In this document: positions 20,266 to 31,860 of the stretch, piece after piece
Numbering within the stretch: position 1 is the first letter of the stretch
Layout: every line of letters begins with the position of its first letter
NCBI GenBank assembly: GCA_963920765.1
Contig: OY987251.1
Location: 5,644,501-5,708,500, forward strand
Origin: Ulota crispa
Taxonomy: Eukaryota; Streptophyta; Bryopsida; Orthotrichales; Orthotrichaceae
DNA: 64,000 nt
Direction: 5' to 3'
The notes under the pieces: generated by a model
What the model saw: only the letters and a program-made list of their open reading frames with translations
Told to the model about the DNA's origin: nothing
Database searches by the model: none
Program-made: the position numbers and the translations under genes

Positions 20266-20582
20266 TAAGGTAGGAACACCCATAAGCGTTAGTGTCCCCG
20301 TAACTGTCACCTTTGAAATCTTAAAAAATCTCTAGAAGTGAATAGATGTAATGACAAGGATATACAACATGTGAACATGAATTCTTGAAAGTGGTTAGGA
20401 GTACAATGACAGTTTGCTCCTTAAAAATTCATAACTTATTCTCACAGTATCCAAATAATACATTCAAAAGTGCAAACTCTTTTTTTTTTGTTCCTAATAG
20501 GATCTTATAATTTGTTAGTTGTTTATTAATAGTCATCATGTTCAAAACCCTTAGTTTGACGTTTATGGGTGCTCCTACCTTA
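20266..20582 (+). mobile_element. TA-flanked MITE (family TM, subfamily S3)
   Basis: Starts TA-AGGTAGGAACACCCATAAG and ends TATGGGTGCTCCTACCT-TA. Aligns end to end with the reverse complement of 15523-15840 and with 51939-52254. Confidence 0.85.
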
Positions 20583-20632
20583 CTTGGAGAGTGTGTTCGT
20601 AACAGTCTCGATCTCGCCAACATACACAACAT

Positions 20633-20762
20633 TCATTAATTCGAGAAAAAACGCAATTTCGGGACTTTTGGGTCCTTGCATGAGTATATGATAAATACTC
20701 AGTCAAAGCACGTGAAACCCAAAAGTCCCAAAATTGCGTTTTTCCCCAAATTCATAAATATT
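20633..20762. mobile_element. Short hairpin element of family F4
   Basis: Arms GAAAAAACGCAATTTCGGGAC and its inverse near 20725-20750 enclose a short loop. The ATTAATTCG/CAAATTCATAAAT ends match family F4. Confidence 0.65.
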
Positions 20763-20922
20763 GCTATAGCAATTTTAATGGCCAGGAGAGATTCAGTTCA
20801 CCTAAGCTTATCACAAGCATTGGCACACATTGTTGGCTTGACCTCAGGTGCATGGCTTATTCCCTCACATTGAGACAAGCGAATGTGGACATGGAGAAGT
20901 CCTGAATTTCCTTCAAAACTAG

Positions 20923-22841
20923 TATCGAGGAAATTTCAATTAAGTCGAATTCTGAAAGGTGGCTTCAGAACATGCTTGTGGGTCCCTTGCCGAGCGGAAA
21001 AGTTTCCTCCACTCTCCAATTTTCTGTATTCACTTTGACTTGCAGAATTGAAATTCCTGCTTGCTACTTGAGGGATGAGCTTTCAAGAGGAGTGTCAGTA
21101 TAATTTTCTGATAATTTGTTATGAGGTGTAATTTTTAATGTGCAATCCGAGTATCATACTCACATGTGAAGTACGAAGTTGGACCGATGGGTTACAGACT
21201 TACAACTTAATGATAGCAGCATTTCATTTTTTCTACACCGACAAGTGGATTTTCAAGATGGAGCGCAAGAATACAGATTTTAATCTAACACCATATTCGG
21301 GAAAAACGGTACATTTTGGGACTTTCAAATTTTAATATGAAGGTTTTAGGTGGCCTCCTAAAACCTACACGTGTCCTCACTTGAGAGGAGAAATTTGCGA
21401 GGGAAAAAATTTTACTTGCTCAGACTGAAGCTAATACCTTTGAATATGGTTTAAAGTAACTTTTGGGTTTAAGGTGGAGTACAAAGTGGGACACCTGTTT
21501 TTCCCAAATTAACAAATATGATGTTATCTATAACTCTTCCTTTCAGCATTCTCTGTGGGGGTCTAAGTTACTATGTGTTCGGTATTATCCCCTTTCTTTA
21601 GGCTCGTTGCACTGCTTCATGTGTAGCGGCACAAAAAGAAACTATGACAATACTAAGCATAAAATTTATTTTAGCTTAGCACGGAAGTTAGAACAGCTAA
21701 TATCCAGGCCATTGAAACTGCTGACAAGATCAGCAATCACGGCATTTACTGGAAACTTAAATTGTACGCTCTAATACTTAAGGATTTTCTCTCTGTATAA
21801 TTAAAAAAAATTAAGCCAAAAGGATCTCCAGCTTTCAAAAGCATCTAAATATTTAACCCTTTGTTTTTTTACTTTTTACTTTTTTATTTATTTTATTTTG
21901 CAGAAGGGGGGAGTCAGGAGGTGAGCGGAAGTTCTCGTTGACCAATGCGCTATTGCCCAGACCAATGTTTGGGGTGAACCGGAGGTTAGTGTATTGTCAG
22001 CTGGTTGAAGTTGGAAGTAAATTGGTTAAAAATTGAAATTGCAAGATAAAAATTAGTCATTTTTTTCAAAAATATAGAAGTTTCTCAAGAAATAACTGGT
22101 GCATGCGATGGAAAATTTGGTTGAAAATTGGGAAATGCCAGATTTTAGCAGGTGAAGCTAAAATTTCTCCCCAAACATTAGCTCAAACACGGCTTGGGCT
22201 TGGCTGTTATTTGTATGTGACCTTTCACAACGGAAGTAAAAAATTTTGATTTGTGAAAATAAATGATAATTTTTAAACATATGGAGGGTTGTGTCATTCA
22301 TAACATTTAGTAGCCTGAAGAGAGGCTGCCTTTCCCTCTCTTTAGATATCATCCATGAACTTCATTTTTACAAATAATAATAATTATAATTCTGCCACAT
22401 CTAGCCCCCTCGACGTGTGTGCACTGAACTAAGTCTCCCTTTCGTAAACGTTAACAAATTTAACCAAGTGTCCCCATAGCTAAAGAAGGGTGTGAAATAT
22501 TCCACACCATTCTCCTGTAAAGAGGGCAGCCTTTACTTAATTACTAGTGCTACTCAATGTTATGTTACTCTATACTTCAATGTTTTTGTTTTTATGTTGT
22601 TTACCCATTTTTCATTTTTGCAGAGGGGGATGGAGGGGGCATAAACAACATTGATATCCTCTTAACTCTCAGTTGGTCCAAATTAAGAGATGTGGTCCTC
22701 CTCTAGATTTTTGGTGTGAGATGATTACCTTTATCAGATTGAACGGTTTTAATGCCGTGTACGTAACTTAACTCCTGGATCTTCTTCTGCTTGAGTTATT
22801 GCAGGTCCTACGATGAGCTTGATTCAAATGAGAACACTTGA
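20923..22841 (+). CDS. Candidate 3' part of an unidentified multi-exon gene
   Basis: Four plus-strand blocks join in phase to a stop: 20923-21097 (aaactag| to TCA|GTATAA), 21675-21763 (tttattttag| to AAATT|GTACGC), 21904-21984 (tattttgcag| to GGAG|GTTAGT) and 22805-22841 (gttattgcag| to stop TGA). The joined frame is about 126 codons, with VGPLPSGKVSSTLQFSVFTL, IPACYLRDELSRGVS, IETADKISNHGIYWKLK and, at the C-terminus, PMFGVNRRSYDELDSNENT. The third and fourth 3' splice sites are strong; the second donor is weak. The first intron would contain the element 21288-21525. Upstream exons were not found. No family was recognised. Open frames also exist on the minus strand over the first two blocks. 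Confidence 0.37.
21288..21525 (+). mobile_element. Foldback element of family F4
   Basis: Left AACACCATATTCGGGAAAAAC and right TTTTTCCCAAATTAACAAATA are inverse. The interior carries the family block AGAAATTTGCGAGGGAAAAAA. It lies in an intron of the plus-strand gene candidate if that model holds. Confidence 0.7.
21985..22804. other. Intron of the candidate gene or spacer
   Basis: Contains AT-rich sequence and a good 3' splice site at 22623 (tttttgcag|AGGGGG) that does not fit the reading phase of the candidate gene. No repeat family was recognised. Confidence 0.3.
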
Positions 22842-23045
22842 GGTGATTATCATACAACACCAGTCACTTTATCAAATCTTGCTTCAATATAATCAGAATA
22901 GCACAAGGACATTTCTTCAGATTCCTTCCGTGGAAATCCGTTTTTTAACTTCCTCCGTTGTAGCTTGCAAGTTATTCCCCCTGGCCATGCAAAACACCAC
23001 GCTAAGTTCTAGAAGTTAAAACCGTTTCCAGGAATTTTAGCATCG

Positions 23046-23645
23046 TATGTATACCCATAAGCGTCAAACTAAGGGTTTTGAACATGATGAGTATCAACAA
23101 GCAGCTAGCAAATTCTATTAGGAACAGAGAAATAATGAGTTTGCACTTTCAAATGTATTATTTGGACACTATGAGAATAAGCTGTGAATTCTTAATGAGC
23201 AAACTACCATTTCACCTATAACCACTTTCAAGATTTCATGTTCACATGTTGTACATCCTTGTCATTTCATCTATTCACTTTCACAGATTTTCCAAGATTT
23301 TAGAGGTGACGGTTATGGGGACATTGACGCTCATGGGTGTGCATACCTTACTACTGAAGTTTGCAATATTTGTATATATATCCTTACTTTTCCAGAAATT
23401 GCACAAATACCTTTAACATCTCAAAGGAACACCTCAAGGTAGTCTTGCAAGTATTTTTTTTAGTTCTTCTGTTCCATCTTTGTGTGTTCTTATGTTTCAA
23501 ACATCAAGACATCCATTGCAAGAATAAGAAACAATGATTCTTAAAAAGCAAAATAACTGTGTTAAGGATATTTATGCAATTTCATAAAAACCGAGGGCAT
23601 CTATACAAATATTGCAAACTTCAGGGGCATCCATCAAATTTTCCC
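23046..23645. mobile_element. Abutting relics of families TM (S3) and MG
   Basis: 23046-23350 is a degenerate minus-orientation S3 copy ending GTGCATACCT-TA. Directly next to it 23345-23645 is a left-truncated MG copy ending CATCCATCAAATTTTCCC. The MG loop has diverged from other copies. Confidence 0.65.
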
Positions 23646-24453
23646 TGTTATCTATACCAAGTTTGCAGTTTGATTCCTGGAATCTTGGGGCGGCTCTAGC
23701 TGCCATATATAAAAGACAATTGATGGTCTTGAGATCTTCAAATAAACCTATTATTGACCCACGACCTGGGAGCCGGGCATGGATGGAGTGTGGACTATGG
23801 AGGAACGTACGCATGCAGGAGTATGGGTCTTTGCATAAGTCAATTTTCCCTACGGTTTTTGATCGATCATTCTCATTCCCTAGTCTCTACCAGCCAACGA
23901 CATTGATTTTCAGAATTCTAAGGGAACAAATTAAACGCTTGGCACATAGCTGGGGACGTGGCAAGAATGAGACCACAGAAAGCTTGAGCCCAACCCTTTA
24001 ATTCAACAAATATTTCGTTTTGTGTGGGGGGAGAGTCGGTTTTGTCGTTGGCAGCACGCTTGAAACGTACCAGTATCCTCTCTACCCATTGGACTATATA
24101 GTAATCTGAGCCTGGGGGAGTAAAAAAAACTAATGGTTGTTATACTTGTGCATCGAAGAATGCGCTGGTCTCGGAGATTGTGCTCGACTTACTTCGACAG
24201 GGCTTCGATCAGTAGTAAGTTAGAGGTACGTAATACTCGACAGCATCATTCTCCTATCTGCTCACTTATTGCCATAGTGTATGCCATTGCCATCGTCACT
24301 TGCAGTACTCACCCTGAGATGGGCTCAATCTCCTTTGTGATACATGGTTGTTACTTTGGGTGAGATTTGGGTGAGATTTGGGTGAGATTGGGCTGTCTCA
24401 GACGGACGGGCAGTTTGGACAGCACAAACAGACTTGTCCATTTAATCATCAGT
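23646..24453. other. Mixed-composition spacer, nothing firmly identified
   Basis: A plus-strand frame 23612-24001 (129 codons) begins inside the MG relic and continues into unique sequence; the opposite strand is also open over 80 codons. I see no motif. A short direct repeat GGGTGAGATTT occurs near 24358-24385. Sequence near 24395-24440 resembles the repeated unit at 28860-29570 (CAGACGGACGGGCAG). Confidence 0.4.
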
Positions 24454-24706
24454 AACGCGTTATTCGTTAAATTGGGAAAAACATTACGTTGGGACTTTTT
24501 GAAAGTTTTAAGTGGCCACCTAAAACTGAGCTCACAGCATTTTTTGGGTACATGTGCCTTCACCTTAGAGGAGGAATTTGCAAGGGAAAAAATCTTAGTG
24601 GCTCATACTAAATTTGGTACCTTTGAATCTAGTTTAAGGTGACTTTTTGGGTTTAAGGTGGAGTACAAAATAGTACCTCTGTTGTTCCCAATTTAACTAA
24701 TAACGC
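24454..24706 (+). mobile_element. Foldback element of family F4
   Basis: Ends GTTATTCGTTAAATTGGGAA and CCCAATTTAACTAATAAC are inverse; the interior matches 15070-15335. Confidence 0.7.
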
Positions 24707-24910
24707 TTTCAATGTTGTGCTTTAGGATTTTTATCCTAGTTTTTTATCTTTACTATATGACATGGGTTTAAATCAATGTTTTGACTTCATGTTGGCCACA
24801 ACGTGTGTAACCAACATATACAAGATAAGCCTTTTTTACCATTCTTAATGAGTCATATTCATTAAAATGGGACAACTCTTACAAATTGAGGCTTCTGCCT
24901 TTTTTTTCCA

Positions 24911-25137
24911 AGAACACCATATTCATTGAATTGGGAATCTATTGACTGTTTTTCAATGAAATGAGATATATATCATCCAACAATACACTTCTTTTGGATA
25001 AAAAGTCTGAAATTTTGGACAAAAGTTCATTAAGCAGGTTTCAAGTGACCTCCTTAATTGAATTAAGATGGCTAATTTGGATTAAGATGAAATACAAACG
25101 GCACTCATTGTTTTCCCAAATTAACAAATATGACGTT
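24911..25137 (+). mobile_element. Foldback element of family F4, diverged interior
   Basis: Ends AACACCATATTCATTGAATTG and CCCAAATTAACAAATATGACG. It appears inserted in a copy of the unit also found at 28860-29570, because flanks 24720-24910 and 25138-25260 together resemble one unit there. Confidence 0.6.
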
Positions 25138-25365
25138 TTTTGAGTTCAACTATGAGTTGACTTCACAAGACAAACGCTCAACTGAGTCAATTGGACATAT
25201 GGGGCAAACAGGCAAGCAGACGGGCAATTTGTCCAAAATGATAACCATGTTGTGATATCAGCACGGTTGGTATGAGAGAAGCTGGTCGTACCAACATGCT
25301 CTTGCTCTCTTTGCTAACTTTGTTTCCGCAAATCCATCACCATTCCGATCAATGTATGGGACGTA

Positions 25366-25563
25366 CCGGCATTCAGTTACAAGTTAGTCAGCTGATTTTA
25401 AGAATTGTCAAATTGAATTTAAAAATTTAAGAAAAAAATCAACCATTTTGGAGGAAAAAAAAAAAAATCCTTATTTTCTACAGGTCTAGTAGGGAGTATA
25501 CTCTAGATAACCAGTTGACCCAAGAAAATGTAGGATATTGGTAGGTTAAGCTAAAAAACTACC
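25366..25563 (+). repeat. Dispersed repeat R2, uninterrupted copy
   Basis: Aligns with the two flanks of the hairpin at 1668-2085 (GTACCGGCATT at the left, GTAGGATATTGG at the right). It serves as the pre-insertion form of that locus. Confidence 0.7.
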
Positions 25564-25821
25564 CGGTCAGTGATTCAGATGACGCAAGTCACACAAAGTT
25601 TGCTTTCAGCTGTGATCCAGTCTTTCTCTCTGCCTTGCTTCAACGCTCTCCTGAGTCCTGACAGGCGCCAGTGACAATCATAAATTCGTTTGCAGTTGGT
25701 GAGCCTAGTGTAACACATTCCCCCCTTTGTAGAGCTGCAACCCTACATACACGGCACAGCGGAAGTTAAGGAAAATAAATGTGAACTTCGACCAAATCGG
25801 CGTTTTTCAAGCAATACTAAT

Positions 25822-26220
25822 TAAGGTAGGTGCACCCATAAGCGCGGAAATAAGGGTTTTGGAGTAGGTAAAACAATTGCCCAATTTTGAAAAAAATACT
25901 GTAAGTTAGGAAATGGAAACCAAAAATATTGGCATCAATTTTAAGGTTCCAATTACAAAAATTTGTTCACAAAGGCTTTTCAAAGTCCAAAATCACTGAA
26001 ATTGTAAGAATTATGTGTAAGAGATGCTAATCACAAGGCTTGTTGATTCTTAAATAGTGAGATGGGTACTCAAAACTTCATGCTAGTCACCCACAACCAT
26101 CACTTCATCACCCATAACCATCACTCAACCACTCACAACCATTTGTTTCTTTATTGATTAGCCCTGCCACTGTTAGGTGACAGGCATGGGGACGGAACGC
26201 TTATGGATGCTGCTACCTTA
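25822..26220. mobile_element. TA-flanked MITE with S3-like ends
   Basis: Starts TA-AGGTAGGTGCACCCATAAGC and ends GCTTATGGATGCTGCTACCT-TA. The ends match subfamily S3 but the interior differs (it has repeated CCATCAC and CACAACCAT), so it is a separate subfamily. Confidence 0.7.
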
Positions 26221-26279
26221 TCATTTGGCAGTGCAGGATTTCTTGGTCAGCATACCGAAATGAATCACCAAACCCTACC

Positions 26280-27092
26280 TTAACCCCTGTGGTCTCTTGT
26301 GTTGTATATGGATAGGGTACTTGGATAATTTACCACATGAACCGCCTTGGAGTTGTAAATTTTAACCCCTAAAGGATAGGGTAGCCCTTTGCGACTAGTA
26401 CAATATGGAGTATTTTTCTTGTATTTGGAGTGCATCTAAACCTTTATTACATTTGAGATCAACAAAGAAGTTAGAATAGAGATCAATGTTGTTCTAGTCA
26501 GGTAGTCAAGATCCCAAATTTAAAAAAATATTGGTACCAAATGCCAATTATACAATAGCCTACATACTATGTATTATAGTAGCTCGGTTGTTTAAGGATT
26601 AATCCAAAGGATGTTGATGTATTGTGTATACTCTCCTTTGTTATATATGGATGGAGTATTTGGGTAGCACACAAATTCCATTGGAGCTGTAAATTTCTTA
26701 AGCCAAGTCATGAACATATTATCAGTCAACTAGGATTTTTTTGGGGAATTTTAGACATTTTTCATGAAGCCATTTCTTCAAATACTAAATGTTCCTTATA
26801 TGAATACAACCAACATTTTTGGTTGGCAACATCCTTTAGGGATTAATCCGCAAAGGATGTTGTTGTATTATTGTATATGCTCTCTTCTGTTGTATATAGA
26901 TGGGATACTTGGGTAACACATGAATCCCATTGGAGTTGTATATTTTAAGCCAAGTCACAAAACATACTACCTATCAACTAGGATTTTTTGGGAAATTTTT
27001 GACATTTGTCATAAAGCCATATTCAAAGTACTGAATGATCCTTGTATGAATACAACCAACATTTTTTGTAGGCAACATCCTTTAGGGGTTAA
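26280..27092. mobile_element. Chain of four TTAA-flanked MITEs sharing TTAA junctions
   Basis: Elements lie end to end with a TTAA at every junction: a truncated copy 26280-26365, a complete 26362-26602 (TTAACCCCTAAAGG at the left), then two related copies 26599-26846 and 26843-27092, each starting with TTAATCC, AAAGGATGTTG, and ending CAACATCCTTTAGGG(A/G)TTAA. The last two align with each other along their length. Sharing the TTAA fits repeated insertion at the element edge. Confidence 0.75.
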
Positions 27093-27221
27093 GGCTTTGT
27101 TGTGTTTTGGGATTCCCTTAACGTTCCATTGAAGCTTTTCAATAACCCCATGGGAGCCATGCATGGTTTCTCCAAAAGACTCTATTTTTTGTGGAGTGTA
27201 TTGATTTGATCTAAAGTTGCA

Positions 27222-27625
27222 TTAACCCTTTAACAACTGTGGTCAATTCTAGAGGTGGGTAATCCTTTTTATGGCCATTTGGGGGAAATTTTAAAACTAT
27301 CGAATACAAATGTCTACCACAATTTGACCATAAGTATCTTGCAAGGTTTAGTGTTATGCATCATGAATTATGCTCACTCTTTAGTTGTTATGCCCATCTT
27401 TTTGGATTCATTGGTGTATTTTCAGTTGGTACTCTTTTAGTTTTTTCAACCCTTTGGCCACATGCCACCTTAGATTGGCTTGGTTATTGTCCTAAACTCT
27501 TCACTTTCCAATTCCCCAGACACGTTCCCTTTGGCTAATCACCAGATTCATTGCCATTCTCTTCCTACATAGGGAAAAGGGGCTAGATTGACCATAGAGT
27601 GGTTGACCGGTCATTAATGGGTTAA
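27222..27625. mobile_element. TTAA-flanked MITE (family PB)
   Basis: Left TTAACCCTTTAACAACTGTGG and right GACCGGTCATTAATGGGTTAA have similar inverted ends with TTAA at both edges. The interior is not shared with the other copies. Confidence 0.55.
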
Positions 27626-27676
27626 TGGGAGAGGAGACGTGAGTTCCCCTACGACCTAGCTATTTCTTGAATTACA

Positions 27677-28007
27677 TAAGGTAGAAGGCTCATAAACCAT
27701 CCATGCTCTAAAACCGCCCACCCTCTGAAATGTATCCTTTTTGTACATGATGTTTTTCATAGGCTTCCAAAATGTAGAAATAGTGTACATTTGAAGAGGT
27801 GGGCGGTTTTAGAGCCCTATGCCATTTCAGCTTCAAAATTTCATAACTAATTCTATAGAGCTCCACAAAATGCAAAGCAACTTGAATTAGATGCCAATTC
27901 TTCTTGTCTTCCAAGAAAAATTTACTAACAAATATCTCAAGAAGTTACACCTCCCCCAAAATTCAATTTCAGCCTTTACATGGTCGGTTTATGAGCCTCC
28001 TACCTTA
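27677..28007 (+). mobile_element. TA-flanked MITE (family TM, subfamily S1)
   Basis: Starts TA-AGGTAGAAGGCTCATAAACC and ends GGTTTATGAGCCTCCTACCT-TA. Aligns with 17789-18118. Confidence 0.85.
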
Positions 28008-28067
28008 TCATCAAAATTCACAGACAAGCTTCCTTAGACCTCACCAAGTAAAATCACTTCATCAGCA

Positions 28068-28469
28068 TAAGGTAGGAGGCTCATATTGTGTGCGGTCATT
28101 TTGAACCGCCCATGTAGACTCCATCAAAATGAAAATGAGGTGGTTCTAAAATCATCCACTTACAATCATTGAATACATGGATGAAAAGTTGTAAGAGCCA
28201 ATCATCCTCCTTAATTCCCCAAATCTCTTCACAACTTGCAAGTGAATGGTTTTTGAAAGGTTTAGGTTCATAAATAGAGACCTATGACACATGCCTTTTA
28301 AAAATTCATAAGTAACTCAAAAATACTTCAAAAAATATGAAACGACTTGTGTTACATTCAGCATCTCTTTCTCTTTGTTTGAAAAATGATCTAAAAATCC
28401 TCCCCTCCACGGAAGACCCTGAAAAAGGGGATAAGCCCTTAGATGGTCGGTTTACGGCCCTCCTACCTT
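28068..28469 (+). mobile_element. TA-flanked MITE (family TM, subfamily S2)
   Basis: Starts TA-AGGTAGGAGGCTCATA and ends GGCCCTCCTACCT-TA. The interior matches 49634-50050 and the reverse complement of 16520-16933. Confidence 0.85.
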
Positions 28470-28859
28470 AATGCAGAGAGCTCCTCTCAATGCCAGAAGG
28501 GTGTGCCGTTTTGCATTGAAAATGTCGCCAGACAGCGTCATATGGGAGGGGGCATTTTAGTGGTGGCTTGATTGAGATGATTTGAATGCAAGCGGGTACT
28601 GGACAACCAGGGTGATCTCGACGTTGAGTCCATGATTGGAGGGTGGTGTGAATTGAGAAACCGACCTCTAACGTGCTCTCTTTTGTAGTCATAGAGTAGT
28701 AGTAGTATATTAAACACTGACATGGAGGGGGGACGAATATACCTGCCAAAGGTGGAATTGCCAATTATGAAAATTGCATGTGGATTAAGATTGACAGTAA
28801 CCGGACCTTGAACAATCGACTAATTCAACTTTGAGGGCAACAAGGAGCGTGGTGTGATG
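28470..28859. other. Spacer with overlapping open frames
   Basis: The minus strand is open over 98 codons (28764-28468) and 61 codons (28723-28538) in two frames. Neither shows a recognisable motif or splice borders. I leave it unassigned. Confidence 0.35.
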
Positions 28860-29570
28860 ATTGTTGTCATTTTGGGCAAGATTTGGCCAACGGAGAAGAC
28901 AAGTGGATGGGGGCGGTCCAAACAATAGGAGTGGACGTGTCCATTCACGACTGTCCACATCCATCCAATGACATGTTTTAGGTGTTTTGACCTAAAATAC
29001 GAAGAACCAGATTATTCATTTTGATCTCTGATTTCATATCAACAACAATGGGAATAACTAGTATGTATGAGGTAAGCTTTTTTTATCATTTGCAAAAGTT
29101 AATTATGAGTTGATTTCATCAGTTGGATAAGAGCTTAGTTGGCTTTTAGGGCAAACAAATAGACGAACAATTTGTCTAATGTGACCATGGTTGTCACATT
29201 AGGTTAGATTTGGATGTTGGACAAGAAGATGGACGCACAAAACAAACGGCAACAAAGATGGGGTGTCTATCCATTCTTTGCATTTTAGGGTTTTTTTAGC
29301 GGTTTTGAGTTTTTGACCTACAAAGAAAGAATCAAATTATTATTTTCCTTGTTTTTTACACAATATGAGTTTAAATTCATTTTTGACTTCATGCTAGCAA
29401 CACTGAATGTCACCAGCATATACAATTGAAGATCCTTTAACATTCTTTGAAATCAATAATGAGTTGATTACATTGGATGGACATGAGCTCAATTAGCCAC
29501 TTTGGATGGACAAACAAGCAGACGGATGGGCGGTCCAGTGTGACAACCATGGTATGATCTGGATACTTGA
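28860..29570. repeat. Tandem copies of a ~300-bp dispersed repeat
   Basis: Two full units and the end of a third repeat the order TTTTAGG, GTTTTGA, TTGACCTA, AATTATGAGTTGAT, then GGCAAACAAATAGACG / GGACAAACAAGCAGACGG and CAACCATGG. A related unit lies at 24720-25260. No coding or terminal structure was seen. Confidence 0.6.
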
Positions 29571-30370
29571 AAGGAGAATTCACTACTTTTCATCTGTCCA
29601 TCACAAACTTTAGCAGAAATTCAACTCAAGTGAGAGGTTGATTCATCGAACCAGTTCAAGATTTTTGTAACTGAATGCTGTTTTGGTAACAATTGGATCC
29701 GAGGTGTTTGTGGAAAAATATCGTCGTGTCCAGGCAGCAGCAGCAACTGACAGGGACAACCTGACAAGGCAAAGGCTGAAAACTGCGATGAAACAGACTT
29801 GACTCTGACAAGAAGGGGGCAAGCATATTACTAAGCTTACCAAACACATGATGGGAGCATATCCACGTTCATTCTTAGGAATATTTAATTTTTATTCTAC
29901 ATGGCAAGTCCTGCTAGAAAGAATCTGTAAGCTTAGCTACGAACACCAACGTCACCCATGCATGTGACCGAATATTTATATTTGATAATTATTCATCATT
30001 CTCTGTTTTGTCAAACATGTCAAGGGCTAAGGTTTGACGAGTGTACGTTCTACCATATAGGTCCACGGTGCAAACTTGCCCCCTATTTATATTTGGTTAT
30101 GTAGGCCCGCCTCCCAGTCTCAGTGTGAAGTATTTACAGTAGAAAGTACACACCAGCTATAAATGTTCAGCTTCTAGAACCCACTTGCAATAAGTACTGA
30201 GAGAGAAAAAATTCCCTCATTGATATTCAAAGTTTCAACTTTTTAACGTCTTCTGTAGTGAACTCTCTACTAGCTATTGAACCTGTTGCCATGCAAGCTG
30301 CCGGTTACTCATTTCCACAAGAATTGCTCACCTTAATGGGCCTTTGCGTGAAATTAGTCTGAATCCCACA
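29571..30370. other. Spacer with one open block
   Basis: The plus strand 29668-29802 is open and ends in TGA; it includes FVEKYRRVQAAAATDRD. No convincing 3' splice site or start precedes it, and the minus strand is also open. I treat it as unassigned. Confidence 0.3.
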
Positions 30371-31295
30371 TTAACCCCTAAAGGACCAGACCCCTTTTTT
30401 TTAAGAAACATAGCGATTTTGGGCAAGTACCTGTGATTGGAATTTTTCATATTTTAGGTTGAAATTTTAATAGATTGTGGGGACAAGATTTATCTTTCAT
30501 AGGCACTAAATTTCATGACATTTGGAATTATGAGTAAAAAGTTATGGCCTAATATGTTGTTTTTTATGTTTGGCGGGTAGCTTGGGCAGATTTTTAAAAA
30601 TCACTTTTTTCAAAAAACAAAAATTTCAAATTGGTTTAGGAGATTTATGTGAATGTAGGAAGCTTTGAATCATTCTATTTGGATCAAAGTTATGAAAGTT
30701 ATGAGGATTTTTTGTTTGCAAGTAGTTATGGATTCTCTACTCCAAAATAAACTTTGAAGTCCTTTATTTTACTCAATTTTCAACATTTTGGAAAAAAAAC
30801 AAAACCAAAGGATTAATATTGTTTATGACAACATTATGACCATTGGGATTGGCATTTTTCATTTCCATAATAAAATTCTTAACAATTTAGTGTTTTGAAT
30901 CATTCTCTACTTCTTTTTATTTACCAATTTTTTTCCATATGTTATACAACTCCAAATGATTTGAAACTTTTTTGACATGTACTTTACTTAGGCGGAATAA
31001 GGAGTTTAGAGAAGCACCACCCACATGGCCTTTTTTCCTTAGGAATTTCACCTTCTGAAGGGTAGCTGCCCGGTTTTTCACAAGACATTTTTGAATATTC
31101 AAACCCTTCTAACTTCCAGTCCACGTGGTGGAAAACTCTAAATTTTTGTCCACATCTTCCAAAACCATTCTTTTACAAGATCCTATGGTTACATATGCAT
31201 AAAAATGTTTTAATTTTCAAATTTGGTTGATGCTCTAAAAATGGCAGTTTTGAAGAGTTTTTGGTGAAAACTTTGCTTGGTCCTTTAGGGGTTAA
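30371..31295 (+). mobile_element. Long TTAA-flanked element (family PB, long subfamily)
   Basis: Begins TTAACCCCTAAAGGACC and ends GGTCCTTTAGGGGTTAA, a 17-bp perfect inverted end with TTAA on both sides. At 925 bp it is the longest member. Its left subterminal part (GATTTTGGGCAAGTACCTG) matches the reverse complement of the right end of 48549-49308. No transposase frame is present. Confidence 0.8.
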
Positions 31296-31359
31296 AACCA
31301 GTGTAGATTAAAGGTATACGCTTGCTTGATTTTATACTAAATAGTGAATTTAGGCTGCC

Positions 31360-31602
31360 TTAATCCCTAAAGGACTGAGGCAGCCCTTTGTGGCCAATAC
31401 AATACGGGGCATTTTTCTAGTATTTGGAGTGCATTCACACCTTTATTACATTTGAGATCAACAAAGAATTTAGAATGTAGATCAATGTTGTTCTAGTGAG
31501 GTAGTCAAGATCCCAAATTCAAACTTTTTGTTAGTAGCAAATGTTAGTTATATAACTGCATACATAGTACGTATTATAGTAGCTCAGTCTTTTAAGGTTT
31601 AA
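31360..31602 (+). mobile_element. TTAA-flanked MITE (family PB, short subfamily)
   Basis: Begins TTAATCCCTAAAGGACTG and ends CAGTCTTTTAAGGTTTAA. Aligns with 26362-26602 along its length, including CTTTATTACATTTGAGATC. Confidence 0.75.
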
Positions 31603-31612
31603 CAATTAGGTT

Positions 31613-31860
31613 GCCTATTCTTGTAAGGCTACCTCATGACTCATTACATGATTGCTTGGAGACAACTGTAACTCGTTAAATATTAGGATTTCACGTGGTT
31701 TACAACTTGGATGTGGATAAGTTGTTTTTCTACAAGTTTTGTTATTATTGCCAAGCGCTTTGAATTTTGTTTGTGGCGGTAAGTATTTCTGAAAATTAGT
31801 ATTGAAAATTAGTATAGCAACAGTAAGTATCAGTATGTAGTGTAACTATAAACCAATGTT
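31613..31860. repeat. Dispersed repeat shared with 8885-9135
   Basis: Blocks ACTCATTACATGATTGCTTG, TTGCCAAGCGCTTT and AGTATAGCAACAGTAA correspond to 8885-9135. Class unknown. Confidence 0.5.

Noticed and set aside
22624-22671. Extra exon in the plus-strand candidate at 20923-22841
   Set aside because: The acceptor is strong, but the phase fits only if a 17-nt microexon is assumed; the direct join 21984 to 22805 is simpler and ends in a stop.
23612-24001. 129-codon plus-strand frame
   Set aside because: Its first codons lie in an MG transposon relic, the other strand is also open, and no motif or splice signal supports it.
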